Positions 1-22,898 are shown, counted from the first letter of the stretch. The stretch is 64,000 nucleotides of DNA from Volvox africanus (GCA_030268105.1 BSDZ01000026.1:1058001-1122000), one strand, 5' to 3'. Notes: generated by a model not told the origin, from the letters alone. Made by a program: numbers and translations.

Positions 1-669
1 ATGACAGACCGATCGGTTGTTCAGTCGATGATGTGGGGGTCTGCGAGTTTGTGAAGCTGCAGCCCATGCAGGGGGAGGAGACCCACCCACAACAATACTT
101 TGAGGCGGTGGTGAGCTTCATAGGCTAGGGGGTAAGGAGTAAAAAGGTAAAGGGTAGAGGCAATGTCGTGTATTCACTCAATATGCAGAATATAAATCGA
201 CCGCGGAGGACCCCCTTTGTGAGGTGGGTTCAAAGTTGTGACGAGTGCGCCTGGCGGTGCACTGCTGCCAGCCAACCGCGAAACTGAACGGTGGTGCCCC
301 ATATACATAAGGAATATGGAATTGAGATTATTGAAATACTCCACTCTGGCAAGAAGCACTACTCCTGCACACCCAAACACAGACACAGACACAGACACGC
401 ACCATCACCATCACCATCACCATCATGCAAGTTCTCTTTACTTCCAGTGGCCCTTCCGCGTGCGCGCGCGCGTGTCTATAAACAGCACGCAACGTGATGC
501 GGCTGGATGAGAGGCCCTTGATGTGCACGTCTCCTCCCCTCCCTGTTCTTCTTTCACTCCTAAAAAGTCAGTTGGCAGTCGTGACGGCATCGTACTCTTC
601 TGCACTTAGTCATTAGCGTTGGCCGGTAGCGAGCGGTTTGGGTGATGCCTGCTGGCCCAAGCTGCCTTT
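1..669. other. Intergenic, 3' flank of first oxidase gene
   Basis: No gene recognised. The stretch lies downstream of the stop codon of the minus-strand oxidase. It holds short simple repeats: ACAGAC-type repeats near 380-398, CAC/CAT triplets near 400-425 and a CG/TG run near 460-475. The short open frames here come from these repeats. I found no TGTAA signal on the minus strand. Confidence 0.5.
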
Positions 670-9767
<9,098 letters not shown>

Positions 9768-12700
9768 AGAGGAGAAGCGTTACCAAGTTGCCGCTGTTCT
9801 GGTCTGTAGCTGAACTGTCTTGGGAGGCTTGAAATACCACTTCGTATACAATATTATAACAGCCATCCGGGCCCGTGAACGTAAAAAGATCCTTGACGCA
9901 TGGATTACGACGACCGCAGCATCACACCGGTACAATGATACAATGGCGAAAAACAAAATTTCCAGTGCCCTGAAGTGGTCGTGACACGACCCACTTTCAG
10001 GCAAGACCTCTGCCATAATTTTCATGCTTCTTGTATGGTGATTTACAATAGAAATTGTACGAGTGATGGAACCATGACGACAAGTTTTGACTGGTAAGGG
10101 CAGGTGGGTCATGTTCCTGACTGCGACCAATACTTTGAGTTCTGTATGGATTGTATTTACACATTATTTGACGTCGCCGCGTCGCTACATATGCAGCTCC
10201 AGACATACAGGGCAGGTAGTTAAAAGTCCTCGATGTCAGTCTAAGATCGCGATGTAAAAGCAATAGCAATGTTTTCAAGATAATGCGCCACCAGGTAATC
10301 TGTCGATGTGAGGAAACTTGGGGTTGCTTATCGGGGGCGAATGGTCCAGGCGGGCCCCAATAGCAGATGAACCGCAAAGTTGCCCGGAAAAGCAATTTAA
10401 CCGGTGGACGGCAACGGATACAACTCATTACTTATATAACATGGAACGCAGCGCTCTGGATCTGATACAAGCAGTCCGCAAAATACCGTATTGACAGCCG
10501 CCTGACAGACGGTACAGAACTGGTCCCAACGCATTGCTTTGTCGCAGAGCGCGGAAGTCAGAGGACCGTAGTAGAGAAGTCCACACAGCCAATGTCATCC
10601 GTACGGTATGGGCCTATTAAGCGTTTCATATAGGGTCGCTGAAGTCCGGACATGTCTGGACGGCCACCCTAAGACACCCTAATGGACAGGATGAGATCGG
10701 CTAGGCGCGCTCTCCCGACGGTTTCGGAGACTCGCCACTGAAGAGAAGTCGCCGATGTGTTGGCCTTGTGCTGCCTGATGCTCAACATGAGCGCATACAC
10801 CTTAGCTCGACGTGCGCAGCTGTGCTGCTCCCCGCATCGCGCTCCAGGTCCGGTTTCAGCTGCGAGGGGGGAATCCTGCACTGATGAGAACAGATCCCCC
10901 AGGACCCGTCAAGACTGAACACTGACATTACCGCAAGACCAGAAGATGGCGTCGTTTAGACTGGTAATTGGTTCACGTATGTCAGGGAACGCGTTCGGGG
11001 TTAGAAGGGCCTGATGCTTCAGGAGAGCCTCACATCATTTTTACAACCAAAACCCAAAAGCTTCAGAAGAAACGCTCTCTTAGCCTCCCGAACAAGGGCT
11101 ACGTCATTACAACCACCGTTACTTGCAAAATCGTCGCGGTGGCGAAACCAGCAAAGAGGACAAAGACTGTAAAAAGCCATAGGCGGGCAGAAAGAGAGCG
11201 ACAAGACTTGGGCAAAATGAATTGCCAAAATATTTCCCCGGACCCTCTACAGGGAGCCGCTCGCTGGGAGCATGGGCAGCGACTAATCCTGCACCGCCAC
11301 AAATTCTTAAGCACATACACTTTACGTACTTGTGTGTCCGTCCCTTTTCTATAGGACCGATTTGGAGCCGGATTCGGATTGTTCGGACTCATTCTGGTTG
11401 CTGCTCAGCACCCAGCCAGTTCAATTTGCAAGGTGGCCACCATGGGGCATGCGCATAATTGGTACCAAAGCATCGAGGCTCCAAAACATCTCCCCTCTCC
11501 CCCCACCCAGTCAAGGCGCCGGGTCAGGGTCTCTCACCGCTCCCTGCGGCTGCGTGCGTGAATCATTATGTCGGCTTACATCCACCCCTTCCTTTCTCGA
11601 TGTCGGGAATGTTCCAAATCCATGCCTCATAGAAGCAGTGTGCATCGGCTAGACATTGGAAAGGAGGCTGCCTGTCTGTCATAGGGTCTTCATCAGCTAG
11701 CTGGCAAGTACTCGGTAAAATGCATTTATCCGTCCATCCTGCGGCCTCAAAGTGCTGGATCAATAAAGTATTCAATTAAGTATACGATGGCTCTGCTTTC
11801 CATGAATAGAAGGCTTTCATCAGCCTCTGGCAGCTGACTGGATCCTGACTGGATCCTGATGTGTGCGCCATAAGTGGCGGATGAATCATCGGCGACTGTG
11901 ACATCTGGAAGCATGAGCGGACAACTGACTACAGGCCATCTACTGGTAAATTTATCGCACACGCCATCGCTTAACGAAAACCCCTACCGTGTCCCTTGCT
12001 CCCCTTCCTCCTTCCCCTCCTCTGCGGCCGTCCTCACCATACCTTCTGGTATGGTATCCTACCCAGATGGCCGCGCGAAATTGACAACTTACGCCTGAGG
12101 GGCGGAGGTCGCTGGGCCAACCCGACAACTGGGCTAAGGGAGGGTTCCGCCACTACATACGGGGAGCGGCTCCCCTGCAGTTGAGTCCGCAGTTCTGGGT
12201 AGAGGCGAGAGTTAGAGGTGCGAGAACCGAGGACCCCGGCAGAGCTGGAAAGCGATGACAACGATATATAGAAGGACAACACACTTGGTAGTGTAGCTAC
12301 TAGACAGCTAGCCACTTCGCTACTTGACTAGCGCACTGGCTAGCTGGTGTTCATACTCCACTTACTTAGAACCAAAACAAACAATGAAGCGCCAATAGGG
12401 TGTAGATGGGGTATAACTGATCGGGGCCTGATTTCCCTTGGGAAGAGTGCAACAAGAAGGCGCCTTCAACCAAAATATCCAGATACGAACTGCCCCAAAA
12501 CACTGCGTGCAAACACAACTATACCACACATGGTCCTTCTTGTTTGCAGAAACAGACACACATACACATGCCCCTGGCCGCACGCATGATGAGAGCTTTC
12601 CGGCCACTACCCTACAGCAGCAAACCATGCCGGTCGGGTCCCGTGAATTATGCTTGCCATCCGGTGGCTGGCACCGGCGCGTGTTCGTCTCCAAGTTGAA

Positions 12701-12860
12701 CATATTCGTACATTCGTACATGCACACATGCGTGCAGCCTACCCACCTTCTAAGACCAATAAGAATGCACGTGTCTCTGTAAGCTGCGTGAGTCCCGAGT
12801 CGGAAGTAGGGGGCGAGTGTCGCACCCGTGCTGATATCGAGCATGGACGGACGGGGATAA

Positions 12861-12980
12861 AGACAGACAGACAGACTGACGCCGCCAAATGGCATCAGTG
12901 GTGAAAGATGGAGAAGGCCATGGAAAATCTGTCTGCTGACATACGCAAGACAGACTAACAGACAGACAGACAGACAGACA
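12861..12980. repeat. AGAC tetranucleotide runs (two blocks)
   Basis: Blocks of (AGAC)n at 12861-12880 and 12948-12980. A third of the same type lies at 13551-13586. All are on the same strand. Confidence 0.7.
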
Positions 12981-14124
12981 CACTCGCTGAAATACGGGAG
13001 AGCCAGTTCATGGACTCTTCACAAAGCTCGCGGTATAGTTTCTCCCACTTCATGAACCACCATTTAGTGAACCACGCGTTTAACAACTGAACCCACGCGC
13101 TTTGCCTGAAATACTATGGCGCGCCTATGCCTAACGAAGCAGCACCGTGCGGCACCGCCCTACCCCTACGCCCTACACCTTACGGACACACGCACACCCT
13201 TACGCCTTGATCTCACCCCCCCTCATCCCCGAGGGATCAATCAAGCCCCGACAATATCACTCCATGCAGTTGTAGCGGGCCCCCGCAATGGCGGCGAAAC
13301 CGAAGGCCCCCGAATGCTGCGCCCCAAGACGGACACGTCCTCAGACCACCTTCACGGATGACGACCAACCAAGACAGCAGTGAAGTTTAGCACCAACAAA
13401 CCCTTTCGGTCCCCTCGCTACCAAATCCCTGCGATCAACCTGCGTTCGCCAGCCTGTCACATCGTGTATAGTATATAGTGTATAGACCCACCAACACCAT
13501 CTTCCATCACTTCACGCATCCATCACCGCATTGCACGGTTCTGAAATCGCAGACAGACAGACAGACAGACAGTCAGACAGACAGAGAGGTAGAATGACAG
13601 AATGACGTGCGAGCCAACTAGCCACACACAAAAGCGCTTTGGTTTACTTGAGCATCGTGCATGCTGCATGCACCAACGTGCAGTTCTCTCCGTCCTTGTA
13701 ACCGAAGGCTAACCCCGCATCCAGCCCCCTTAACAGCAAGGAAGGAGGAGAAGCAGAGTGGCCATCGTGTCGTCCGCCCATATGCTCTCACCAGCAATGT
13801 CCGCATGAAGCACGTCACTGCGCTGATTGTCTTCGCTGTTCCAATACCAGCTCAAAAGCGCCCGTGTGAGCTATAAGGCGCTAGTCTCATCCTGCCACGG
13901 ACAACCTAAGGGCCCTCACAGGAATATTGCTCTCGCTTCACTCCACACGCTAACACGTCCACGGGTAAGTCACCTCCTGGTTCACCTGCGAAGAGTCTTA
14001 GGGGTGAAAGGAAGCGTAAGGGCCCTCAATGTTCAGCGCACCACACGCGCACAAGCACACGCACGGCCCTGGTCACTTTTAGTCGTGAGCGGGGCCATAA
14101 CAGCGAGGCAAGCCAGGTTGCCAG

Positions 14125-14168
14125 GCTGCTCTGAACATGCAATTAATTAATTGCATGTTCAGAGCAGC
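14125..14168. repeat. Perfect 44-bp palindrome
   Basis: Bases 14125-14146 are the exact reverse complement of 14147-14168 with no spacer; the centre is AATTAATT. It lies in the intergenic region about 500 bases downstream of oxidase copy 2. It belongs to no recognised terminator or mobile element. Confidence 0.9.
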
Positions 14169-14526
14169 TCCGGGGGCAGGAACATAATATCGGATTATAT
14201 GGAGCGCCTGTGGATCGAACGCCGCCACGTCCGCATCCGCCTTACCAAGAAAGAAAGAACCAGAGTTACGGACATCCACGATCCACGACGGCAATAGAGA
14301 ATACAGCGTAGGGGGATGAGCTCGCGCACACAGACACACACGTAGATAACGCAGGGGGGCGTGCTGCTTCCGCGCCGTGTATTGAGCCAATGAACAACGG
14401 CCGGAAAAAACCAACAATCTTGCTGCGGATTTCCACGACCGCTGGCCAAGCAACACCCGAACGAATTCACGCCGTGATCCTCACCATAGTTACTATCTTT
14501 CATGGATCAGTCAAGCTAATATTATT

Positions 14527-14531
14527 TTACA
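14527..14531 (-). terminator. TGTAA polyadenylation signal, oxidase copy 2
   Basis: TGTAA on the minus strand, about 110 bases downstream of the stop codon. TGTAA is the usual polyadenylation signal in volvocine algae. The motif is short, so the match is suggestive only. Confidence 0.45.
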
Positions 14532-14641
14532 GGACTGTGCACCTCGCTGTAAGAACTGAACAACTGAACTAGGATGCTGAAAAGGGGCAATGAAATGCGC
14601 ATTAAAATGCCATTTCAATCACGGTCAGCAAGGTTGCCTTT

Positions 14642-15447
14642 TCAGGACATATACCCCGGCGCTCCCGGTGCAGGACGCGGTAACGTCACCCAGACGGCTC
14701 GTGAGTACACGTCGCCGTTAAGTAGGAACAGCATGTACACGCCAGGCGGGGCGATGTTGATGGTGGGCGGCCCGCGGACAGTCACGACGCCGTTGACAGG
14801 CCCCACGTCGTCTGATATAATCTGAAGGCCCACCAGGCGCTGGTTCGTGTTGAACGAATGTGTTGCGCTGCTAGGCGCCATGATTACGACACGTGTGAGG
14901 CGGTTGCCAGCCCAGCCCGCTGGGAATGTGTACGTGATCGTAAACACCTCCGTGTACGGCATGATGTTGCTGGAGGTACGGACGATGCTGGGTTTGAACT
15001 CGTCCATAAAGAAGTACGGCGGTGAGAAGATCTCTACACGGTATTCGGCCTGCGAAGGAAGGTTGTGCGAGAACGATGTGTGGCGGGTTGCAGGTGGCAG
15101 GGAAAGGGAAAAGGAGACACCTCTCCTCAGTAGCTAGGGAGAGAGGGGAGAGAGAGACACACATGCTGCCACGGGAGTCTTATTGTTCAAGAAGTGCATC
15201 TGATGTCACTTTGAAGGTAGAATTGAGGGATGTATCCCTCTCAGGCTTAAGTTGATGTTTCCCGAGTCTGCGACACTGCAGATGCACTTCAGTGGAGTCC
15301 CTTCTGACTCTACATGACTCTGAGGTACTTTAAGCAATTGAGTCCCCGGTTGACAACTCATTCTAATGTGTGTGTGAGGTATAGGTGTGCATGCAGTTAC
15401 TTACAGTCGTGACGTACAACTAAAACAACTAAAAAGGCAAAAGTAGG

Positions 15448-15488
<41 letters not shown>

Positions 15489-18400
15489 GGAAAGAGGTTC
15501 GCATGCGTGTTGTTAATTAATTGTTGGTTGGTTGAATGGCAGCAAGCCCCTGTTGAGCAACTGCCAATGACTGCCGCGCCCTTGCTAAGATCCTGACGGC
15601 CCTGACAGTCGCACCTTGGAGGTTGGGGAGGGATCGACCTCGTAACCGGGCTGCACCTGATATTTATAGCAACGGTCACAACCAGCAACAATTACGGTAC
15701 CATTGGTGGTTAGCCCCGCGGTTGAGTGGTACATCCTGGCTATGCGGGTGGTGGCCATCCTTCGATATCGTGCCCCTACTGGGGCCTTGGGATCGTACTC
15801 CTCTGCGAAAAGAATCGGATAGTTGGCCCGACTGTCGCCGCCACTTGCAGAGTCGCCCGCCAGCCCTTTCTGCATTGAGCAGTAGGGCGCACAGAGCAGA
15901 TGGCACGGGTGTGAAGGCGGGGGCACGCGGACCGACGTAGGGCAGGGGGCCAAGAGTGAGGAGGATTCCCATATTGGGGTTTTACCATAGTGGTGGTGGT
16001 GGAGGAGGTGGTGGTGGAGGTGGAAGGGGGCGGGCAGCAACCCCCAAAGACGTCCTGTCAAAAACACGCAAATAGCCCCCCGTTAAAGACTCTCATTTGG
16101 TTCCCAGACACGGAAAGAGATGGTGAAGACACCCTGTCGGACCATGCAGTGCATAAGGTGGAGCGGACTCCAAATACCCAACAACGATCATTTGTCAGCC
16201 GATTGTCGACTTGTTGTTTGTTATTCGCTTGAGACTGGGGGATTGCTCTCGCGCCCTTGGGGATGTGCCCCCACTCACCCATGCTCCATTCAAAATGATG
16301 ACCTTGCCATTGGGTAGGAGAACAGCGTCCGGCATTACCCGGCCGAGGCTCATCAGTTCCGCCACCCAGCCTTCAAACAAGTAGCTTGATGTAGACGGGT
16401 TGTACGTCATCTTCAAGCGGCCTGAGCCGCGGTTGGCAATAATGGACAAGTCCTTCGTTGCTGCCTCGCGCTGGCCGCCAAACACCATGACCTCAACCTT
16501 ATCAAGGAAAGCAATTTACACAGTTGCATTCAAATGCGGGATGATGATTCGGATATGGATGCGTTGGTATTGAACCGCCGTATTTCCTGACATGTTTATT
16601 GACATCTCAGCTAAAACCTTTTCACATTTTTCGGCTTTTAAAATCGATGTCGATTCCTTTCCTTCAAACGATAACCATCCACGGTAACTATTGTGGTTAT
16701 GGTGTTTTGGACTCGGGAGTTGTGGAGGTTGTGTCCGGGTGACCGCACTGGACTGAACACATACGCGGGCGTACGCGGTATTAGTCATGTCAGCACTAAT
16801 GGGGCCTCTGCCAAGCAGCAAAACCATTCTGGCGGTGTGGTCGACGAACCGTACCAAGTTCTTTGCTTCTCTCCAATCCTTTTACCTGGTAGTTGCTTTC
16901 TGGGTACAGCCCCAGCAGTACGGAACTGCCAGTGAAGGGAAACTGCGTGTTGCCGTACCCTCTCAGCCGTGGCACATCCTGGAGCCATTGGTTAGTGCGC
17001 CAGTCCAGAATGTATCCAGCGCGACCGCAGAAGGTGAAGAGCAGGCCTTCGGGAAGGACGTAGTTGAAGGGGTAGTAGATCTGAACGGGCAAGTAAACGA
17101 ATGGAAAGACGACAACAAGGCAGGGGTAAAGAACAGAGAGACGAGACAGGGACGATGGTAGGGAGGGAGGCGTTGGAAGGGAAGTGCTGCTGGCTTTCAG
17201 GGCTTTGGCCGGAGTTCAGAAGGCGAGGACTTAGCGCACATTAGCAAACAAGCGAGGAGCGAAGCTAGGATTTAGCTCACATGGGGGAACGTCTCATCCC
17301 ATCACGTCAGCAAAGTTGTGTCGTCGAGTTATATACCTGTTCTGATTGCTCCAGGTACATCGGCCGCATGGCGTACGGCGTGATGCGTGTTGTGGTCGGA
17401 TCGTACATCTCCCAGAACGGGTTGTTGGACGTGCCGGCACCCACGCCCTGTGTGCCCCCCATGATGAGCACCCGGCCGTCCGGCAGCAACGTGGGGGTGG
17501 GATACCTGCGGAGGGGGAAAGAGGGGGAAAGGACAGAGGGGCCATGCTTGTGTACATGCATTTGTGTTTGTGTATGGTATGTTGAGGGTATTGTGGTCGT
17601 CGGAAGGTCACATGATGGACACTGCGCGGTAAGAAATTTCGAGGTAAGAAGATAGAGGCCTGCTTAATGACGATGGAAGATCACCATGTATGATTGGACA
17701 AAAAGAGACCAACTACCGGGATTTGAACGTGCGCCAACGTGTACTAAGGATACGGTATAAGGTAAAAAGGCATTTAAGATATAGAACACCAGACGAAAGT
17801 AATATTGTTGCTTTAAAATCGGAACATGGAAATACTTATATGTTCTGCTTATAACATAGTCTTTATAACATAGGTTTTACTCGAGCACCCACCATCTCCG
17901 CCAACCCATTTCTCGGATCTTCCGCAGCTGTAAATCGGTGCAGGAGCGGTTGAAAGTACGGACAGATTTCATGCCGTCCGGATAGCCCGCATTGGCCTGC
18001 GCGACAACACAAAAAAGGACTCCAGTTATGTCACTTTTGCGGTACTTAAGGGTCAGTCAGAAGCGAGCAGCAGCAGCAGCACTCCCACCATCGTCGTGAG
18101 ATGCCTAACCACTCCAAGAATGCCCCTCCCTCTCCAAAACAGCAAGCCTTTCCCTGACAACGAAGTCGAGACCTCACTCAGCTGTGGTTCACTTCCTGCC
18201 TAGGCCTGTTGTATCGTAACGTCTGTCATTCGTTTCACTTTAGCTCATCAGCCCCCGGGGAAACCCCTTCCCAAACTCCCTTCCCCGAAACACATTTTGG
18301 ACACACTCAAGTGCCCAGACTCGCTTTGGCTCGCAATTAAGGGGTTTGGGATTTACATCTTGAAGGGATTTAATTATGTGATATAAGGAACTGTAAAGGG

Positions 18401-21400
18401 TTTAAGGGGATCCGTGCAGTTACCCTTGCATCTTAAGTCATGTTTGCACCGCTCAGCCTGGTTCAATGACCCGACAACTTCCAGAGGGAGAATCATAAAT
18501 CAAATGCGCGATGCACGTTCCTTAGGTCAGGTCACCACTTTTACATTATAAAGTTTTCAACGCATCCAGGTTGATGGAGGCGGATGGTGCCTGAACCATC
18601 ATCTTTGGTATGTCGCGCTCACCACCCCCCACATCTCTTACCTGATGCCCGCCTACAATCAGCACATCGCCGGAATCCAGGATTGTGTGGCCGCAGCAAA
18701 ACAGGCCGTCCGGCGAGAAGACGTGTGTGAATTTCCGGGAGGGAATGTCAAAAAAACCAGCAATCGATTTGCTGTTGTCAGGGTGGTAACCCGAGGGCCG
18801 CTCCATGAACAGGTATCGATCGGTGCCGGGGATCTGCGCCAAGTGGACGGCAACAATCATGCCGATGCCGATTACGTCGTACCTGTACGTGGATGCGTGA
18901 GTTGAATCGGATAATTGTTAGGGCCATGTAGCGCAGGGTGCTTGGTAGATGTGGAGCGTGGCCGTGGTGAGGTTGGGGTAGGGGTAGGGGTTGGGATTGG
19001 GATGAGGTGGTGGCGGCGAAATTCAAAGGAGCAGTAGTGCACCGTCAATTGGAAAGATGAACGTTGAAAACACCGTGTTACACGAGCTAATATGATGCTA
19101 GATGACGTAAAATGGCATGATGCGCTGACAGCACACCAACGAATACAGCAAATATGTGTGTATGTCTATGCGGGCTATATTTTAAAGAAGGCATCGTGAA
19201 ATCGTTCGGCGACCAATCGACCAACCTTCCAGCTATCCGGACATCAGCAGCCGGGGGATCCGGGGGCCAGAAGATTGGTGGCGGCGCGGGGGCAACGGGT
19301 GGGAAATTGGGGGCATTAGGAGGGGTGGGCGGATAAGCATCACCATTCTCGGGCAACGGAGATGAGGGTATTGATGGCGGACGTGATGGACGAATCGGGG
19401 GAGGTGACGGGCGAGGCGGTGGAGGTGACGGACGAGGCGGCGGAGGCGAGGGGAGAGGCGGGGGCGAGCGAGCTGGACGGGGAGGTGTAGGTGGCGGAGG
19501 CGATGGAGGAAACGGCGGAGGTGAAGGTCGGATCGGCGGTGGTGGCCGGGGCTTTTGGGGCGGCGGTGACGGCGGTGGTGGGGGCGGCGATGAAGCGCGT
19601 GGACGCGGCCATAGTGGAGGGCGTGGAGAAGGCGGCGGGGAGCGCAATGGTGGTGGCGGTGGATAGGGCAGCGGAGGGGAGGGCGGTCGGGAGGGCGACG
19701 GAGGGAAGGGCGGTGGAGGGGAGGGTGGTGGCGAGGGCGGTGGAGGGAAGGGCGGTGGGGAGGGCGGTGGTGGGGAAGGGGGTGGTGGGGAAGGAGGTGG
19801 AGAGGGCGGTGGAGAGGGGGGGGGTGGGGAGGGCGGCGGTGGGAAGGGCGGTGGCGGGGAGGGCGGTGGCGGGGAGGGCGGTGGCGGGGAGGGCGGTGGA
19901 GGGGAGGGTGGTGGAGGGGAGGGTGGTGGAGGGGAGGAAGGCGACAGGGAGGGAGGCGGCGGGAATGGCAGCGGAGAGGGCGGCGCAGAGGAGGGCGGTG
20001 GAGGGGAGGGGGGTGGCGGCGGCTGCGGAAAAGGTAGTGGTGGGCGTGGTGGCGGTGGCGGTAGCGAAGGCGTTGGTGGTGGCGAGGGTGGTGGCGGTGG
20101 CGATGGAGAGGGCGGTGGAGAGGGCGGAAATGGTGGCGGTGGCTGTGGCTGTGGTGGTGATGGTCGCTGCGGAGAAGGCTGTGGAGAAGGTGGCGATGGC
20201 GCGGGTGGTGGTAGCGGGGAGGGGGACGGCGACAGCGACGGCGGGGACAGCGGCGACGGTGACGGCGGTGGCGAGGGAGGTGGCGGCAAGGGAAATGGCG
20301 GTGGCGAGGGTGATGGTGGTGGCGAGGGAGGTGGCGACGCGGGTGACTGCGATGGCGGTGGCGATGGTGGTGGCGATGGCGGTGGCGGTGACGATGGCGA
20401 TGGCGGTGGCGATGGTGGTGGCGAGGGAGGTGGCGGTGGCGGTGGCGATGGCGATGGTGGTGGCGGTGGCGATGGCGATGGTGGTGGCGATGGCGATGGT
20501 GGTGGCGATGGCGATGGCGATGGCGATGGCGGTGGCGGTGGCGAGGGTGATGGCGGTGGCGAGGGAAGTGCCAGCGAGGGAGGTGGCGGTGGCGAGGGCG
20601 GTGGCGGTGGCGAGGGCGGTGGCGGTGGCGAGGGCGGTGGCGGTGGCGAGGGCGATGATGGTGGCGGTGGCGGGGGTGATGGCGGTGGCAAGGGAGGTGG
20701 CGGTGGCGAGGGCGATGGTGGTGGCGGTGGCGAGGGTGATGGCGGCGGCGAGGGCAGTCGAGGTGCAGGTGAGGGCATTGAGGGCAACTGGTTGGCAATT
20801 GGTGGCGATGAGATGGGTTGCGGCAACGGAGGTGACGGCGATGACCCTGGTGGCAGCGCTGAGGGCGACGGCGATGGAGTGGCCGACGGCAGCGATGGTT
20901 GAGAGATTAGCGTTGTCTGCAACTCACGACGATCCAGCTCAGCAGTTGTTGCAGTGACGTCATCACCACTACGCATAGCCCTCACGTAATCCAACTTCAT
21001 GACGTTTTCAATACTACTGAATGAAGAGCTGCTTGTCGCCGAATGACTTTGTAATGAGCTGACGTCAGCGGCCACAAGACTCACAGAACCGTTCAACAAC
21101 AACAACAAAATGACAAATAGCGACAAGGGCGAGGATGATGATGACGTGGTGATCGTCTGCCATATTGATCTCAGTGATAGCCGGGAGAATGTTAGGGAGG
21201 TGGTGGTGCACGACGCCTCTGACGGCTCCGGAACCCGGAACGAGCTCCTGAACCGCCAGGGAACTGGAGCATGAACCCTACAAACGCCACTGCTTCGCGG
21301 ACGTGTCGTTTTCACTGTTTCGGTTTCCTGTGTCCTGTACGCGATGGTGGGTGTGGTGGTGGTGGTGGTGGTACTAGAGCTGACGCGGCATGGAGATGAG

Positions 21401-21570
21401 CGATGGTGGTGTAGCTCACGGAGGCCATCAGTGTCCGGACGTGAGGAGGAAGCATCAAGGTCCTTAGCGACCATAGTCACCGAGCCCGGAGCTCTGTTAA
21501 GGCTGAGCTGGTTGAATGGAATAGGATGGAAAGTGAGTCGGGATGGCGCGCGGGTCGGAGTGAGGGACAA
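14642..21570 (-). CDS. Copper radical oxidase (glyoxal/galactose oxidase-like) with very long proline-rich domain, copy 2
   Basis: Eight exons: 19226-21570, 18642-18882, 17893-17996, 17337-17505, 16886-17080, 16279-16497, 15615-15869, 14642-15049. Exons 2-8 have exactly the lengths and phases of copy 1. All joins are in frame, giving 1,311 residues. Active-site residues are kept: Cys844, Tyr898 in WYPT, Tyr1138-His1139 in MYHST and His1240 in THSFN. Exon 1 encodes about 500 residues of SPPPP-type repeats (roughly 235-745), so the protein is a wall-type glycoprotein fused to an oxidase. The only strong hydrophobic stretch is at residues 149-168, far from Met1. It therefore looks like a signal anchor, or the true start lies elsewhere; the only other upstream Met is Met33. 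The last intron uses a weak GTGCGA donor. The gene is a tandem duplicate of copy 1. Confidence 0.88.
15449..15496. repeat. (AG)n-rich purine tract
   Basis: A nearly pure AG run in the last intron (15050-15614) of oxidase copy 2. It reads as a pyrimidine tract on the transcribed strand, about 110-170 bases into the intron from its acceptor end. Confidence 0.7.
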
Positions 21571-22830
21571 ACCGTTCAGGAAAGTTTATGACCTCTCAAA
21601 CGCTTATTCAGTAATGCGCGACTTGTGCCGCTGGCGCTCTGACGGAATTAACGCGCCATGTTAACTATGTGATGAACAAATCGTGATAGACGCAGGGGCT
21701 GCAAAAGTCAAACGGTGCGTCAAAGCTGACGCAGTAGCGGCTCACAGACCTCCACGACTCGTGGCTCCTAAGCTAACGAAGCCCGGTAGAAAAAGCTTAG
21801 AGAAGCTATTAATTCGACATGATAGATGATCCAATTATAAGAAGTAAATCCGCATTTGGAACAAAGCAGGTACGCTCTTAAGAGGAGGTGGCTGTCTTTC
21901 CTCAAACCGCAGCCCTAGCCTAATCCGGGTAGCGAGATTAAATAAAAGTCTTGTGGCTATGCAGTGAAGACAAACTGAGGATATAAAGTTACTTTCACTC
22001 CCGATCGCCCACTGAAATGTGATACGCCCTCGAAAGAAGATAACTAAACATTATACATAAATATCAATGGTAAATATAAATTATAGCTCGCACATGTACA
22101 GGAATGCGCGCCCGCCGGTGCGCTAAGGTACGCCTAGGACAAACTCTCAGACCTTACGAACAAACGATGCCCACTCAGTGAACTATCGATACGCACCTCC
22201 TGTCACTGGATTACAGCTTGTCCACCCAGAGCGCTAAAGATGAACAATAGGAAAAATGCGGACGGGTCGCCCACCACGGACTGCTGCCGCTATGACGAGC
22301 CGAGCTTGACGAGATATTTAGGCTAGATTTCCACCATCGTTCGCCTTCGAAAGGGGATGTGTTGTAGAGAGATGGAAATTGAGCTCCACGGCGGGACGCA
22401 CCATGAAGTGATGAGACGTCACACTGAAGATATCTACCTATTATGCAAGGTCTCGCAGGCACCAAGCCTGCATTAGCATTTTGCATGTGGCGGGTGCTTT
22501 ACAGCGGCATCGACGGAAAAGCGTACGGAAGGATACTTGTCCGGCACCTGCATCAGAACAATTAAAGTAAACTTTGACAGTTGATACATCTTAAATTATC
22601 ACAAAAGTTTCCGTAAATTTCCAACAAATACTGTTACATTATGTTTATCTAAGGCATTTAACGGATTCCGGCACGCAGTAAGCAAAGCTTTACGCGTAGT
22701 ATTCCCCGATACGTATTAAGTTGCTGAAACACAAGAATCGCGGTGTATCTTATAAAGGCCACGTCACAACTTGTCAAAATTTTTGTGTCTGCTTACTCAT
22801 TCACATGCCCGTATTAATACTGCGATAAAC

Positions 22831-22898
22831 TTTTGAGCAATAGGCATGGTGAAAGGAAAAACAACACTTTTGAGCAATGGGCATGGTTAAAGGAAAAA
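22831..22898. repeat. Two-copy short tandem repeat
   Basis: Two units of about 30 bases, starting 37 bases apart, differ at only a few positions. No coding potential is apparent. Confidence 0.7.

Larger units (their letters stand above)
9768..14641. other. Intergenic region between the two oxidase genes
   Basis: No gene recognised in 4.9 kb. Open frames are short and lack family resemblance. The stretch holds AGAC tetranucleotide runs (12861-12880, 12948-12980, 13551-13586), a CTAG-rich patch near 12290-12350 and a 44-bp perfect palindrome (listed separately). It includes the promoter of copy 1 just above 9767 and the 3' end of copy 2 below 14642. Confidence 0.5.

Noticed and set aside
19233..20798. 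A 521-codon minus-strand frame of His-Arg repeats
   Set aside because: It is a second frame of the same SPPPP repeat DNA; only the Pro-rich frame splices in phase to the oxidase exons.
19491..20957. A 488-codon plus-strand frame rich in Val-Ala-Arg-Ala
   Set aside because: It is the antisense shadow of the proline-rich repeat exon of oxidase copy 2; the periodic repeat opens several frames on both strands.
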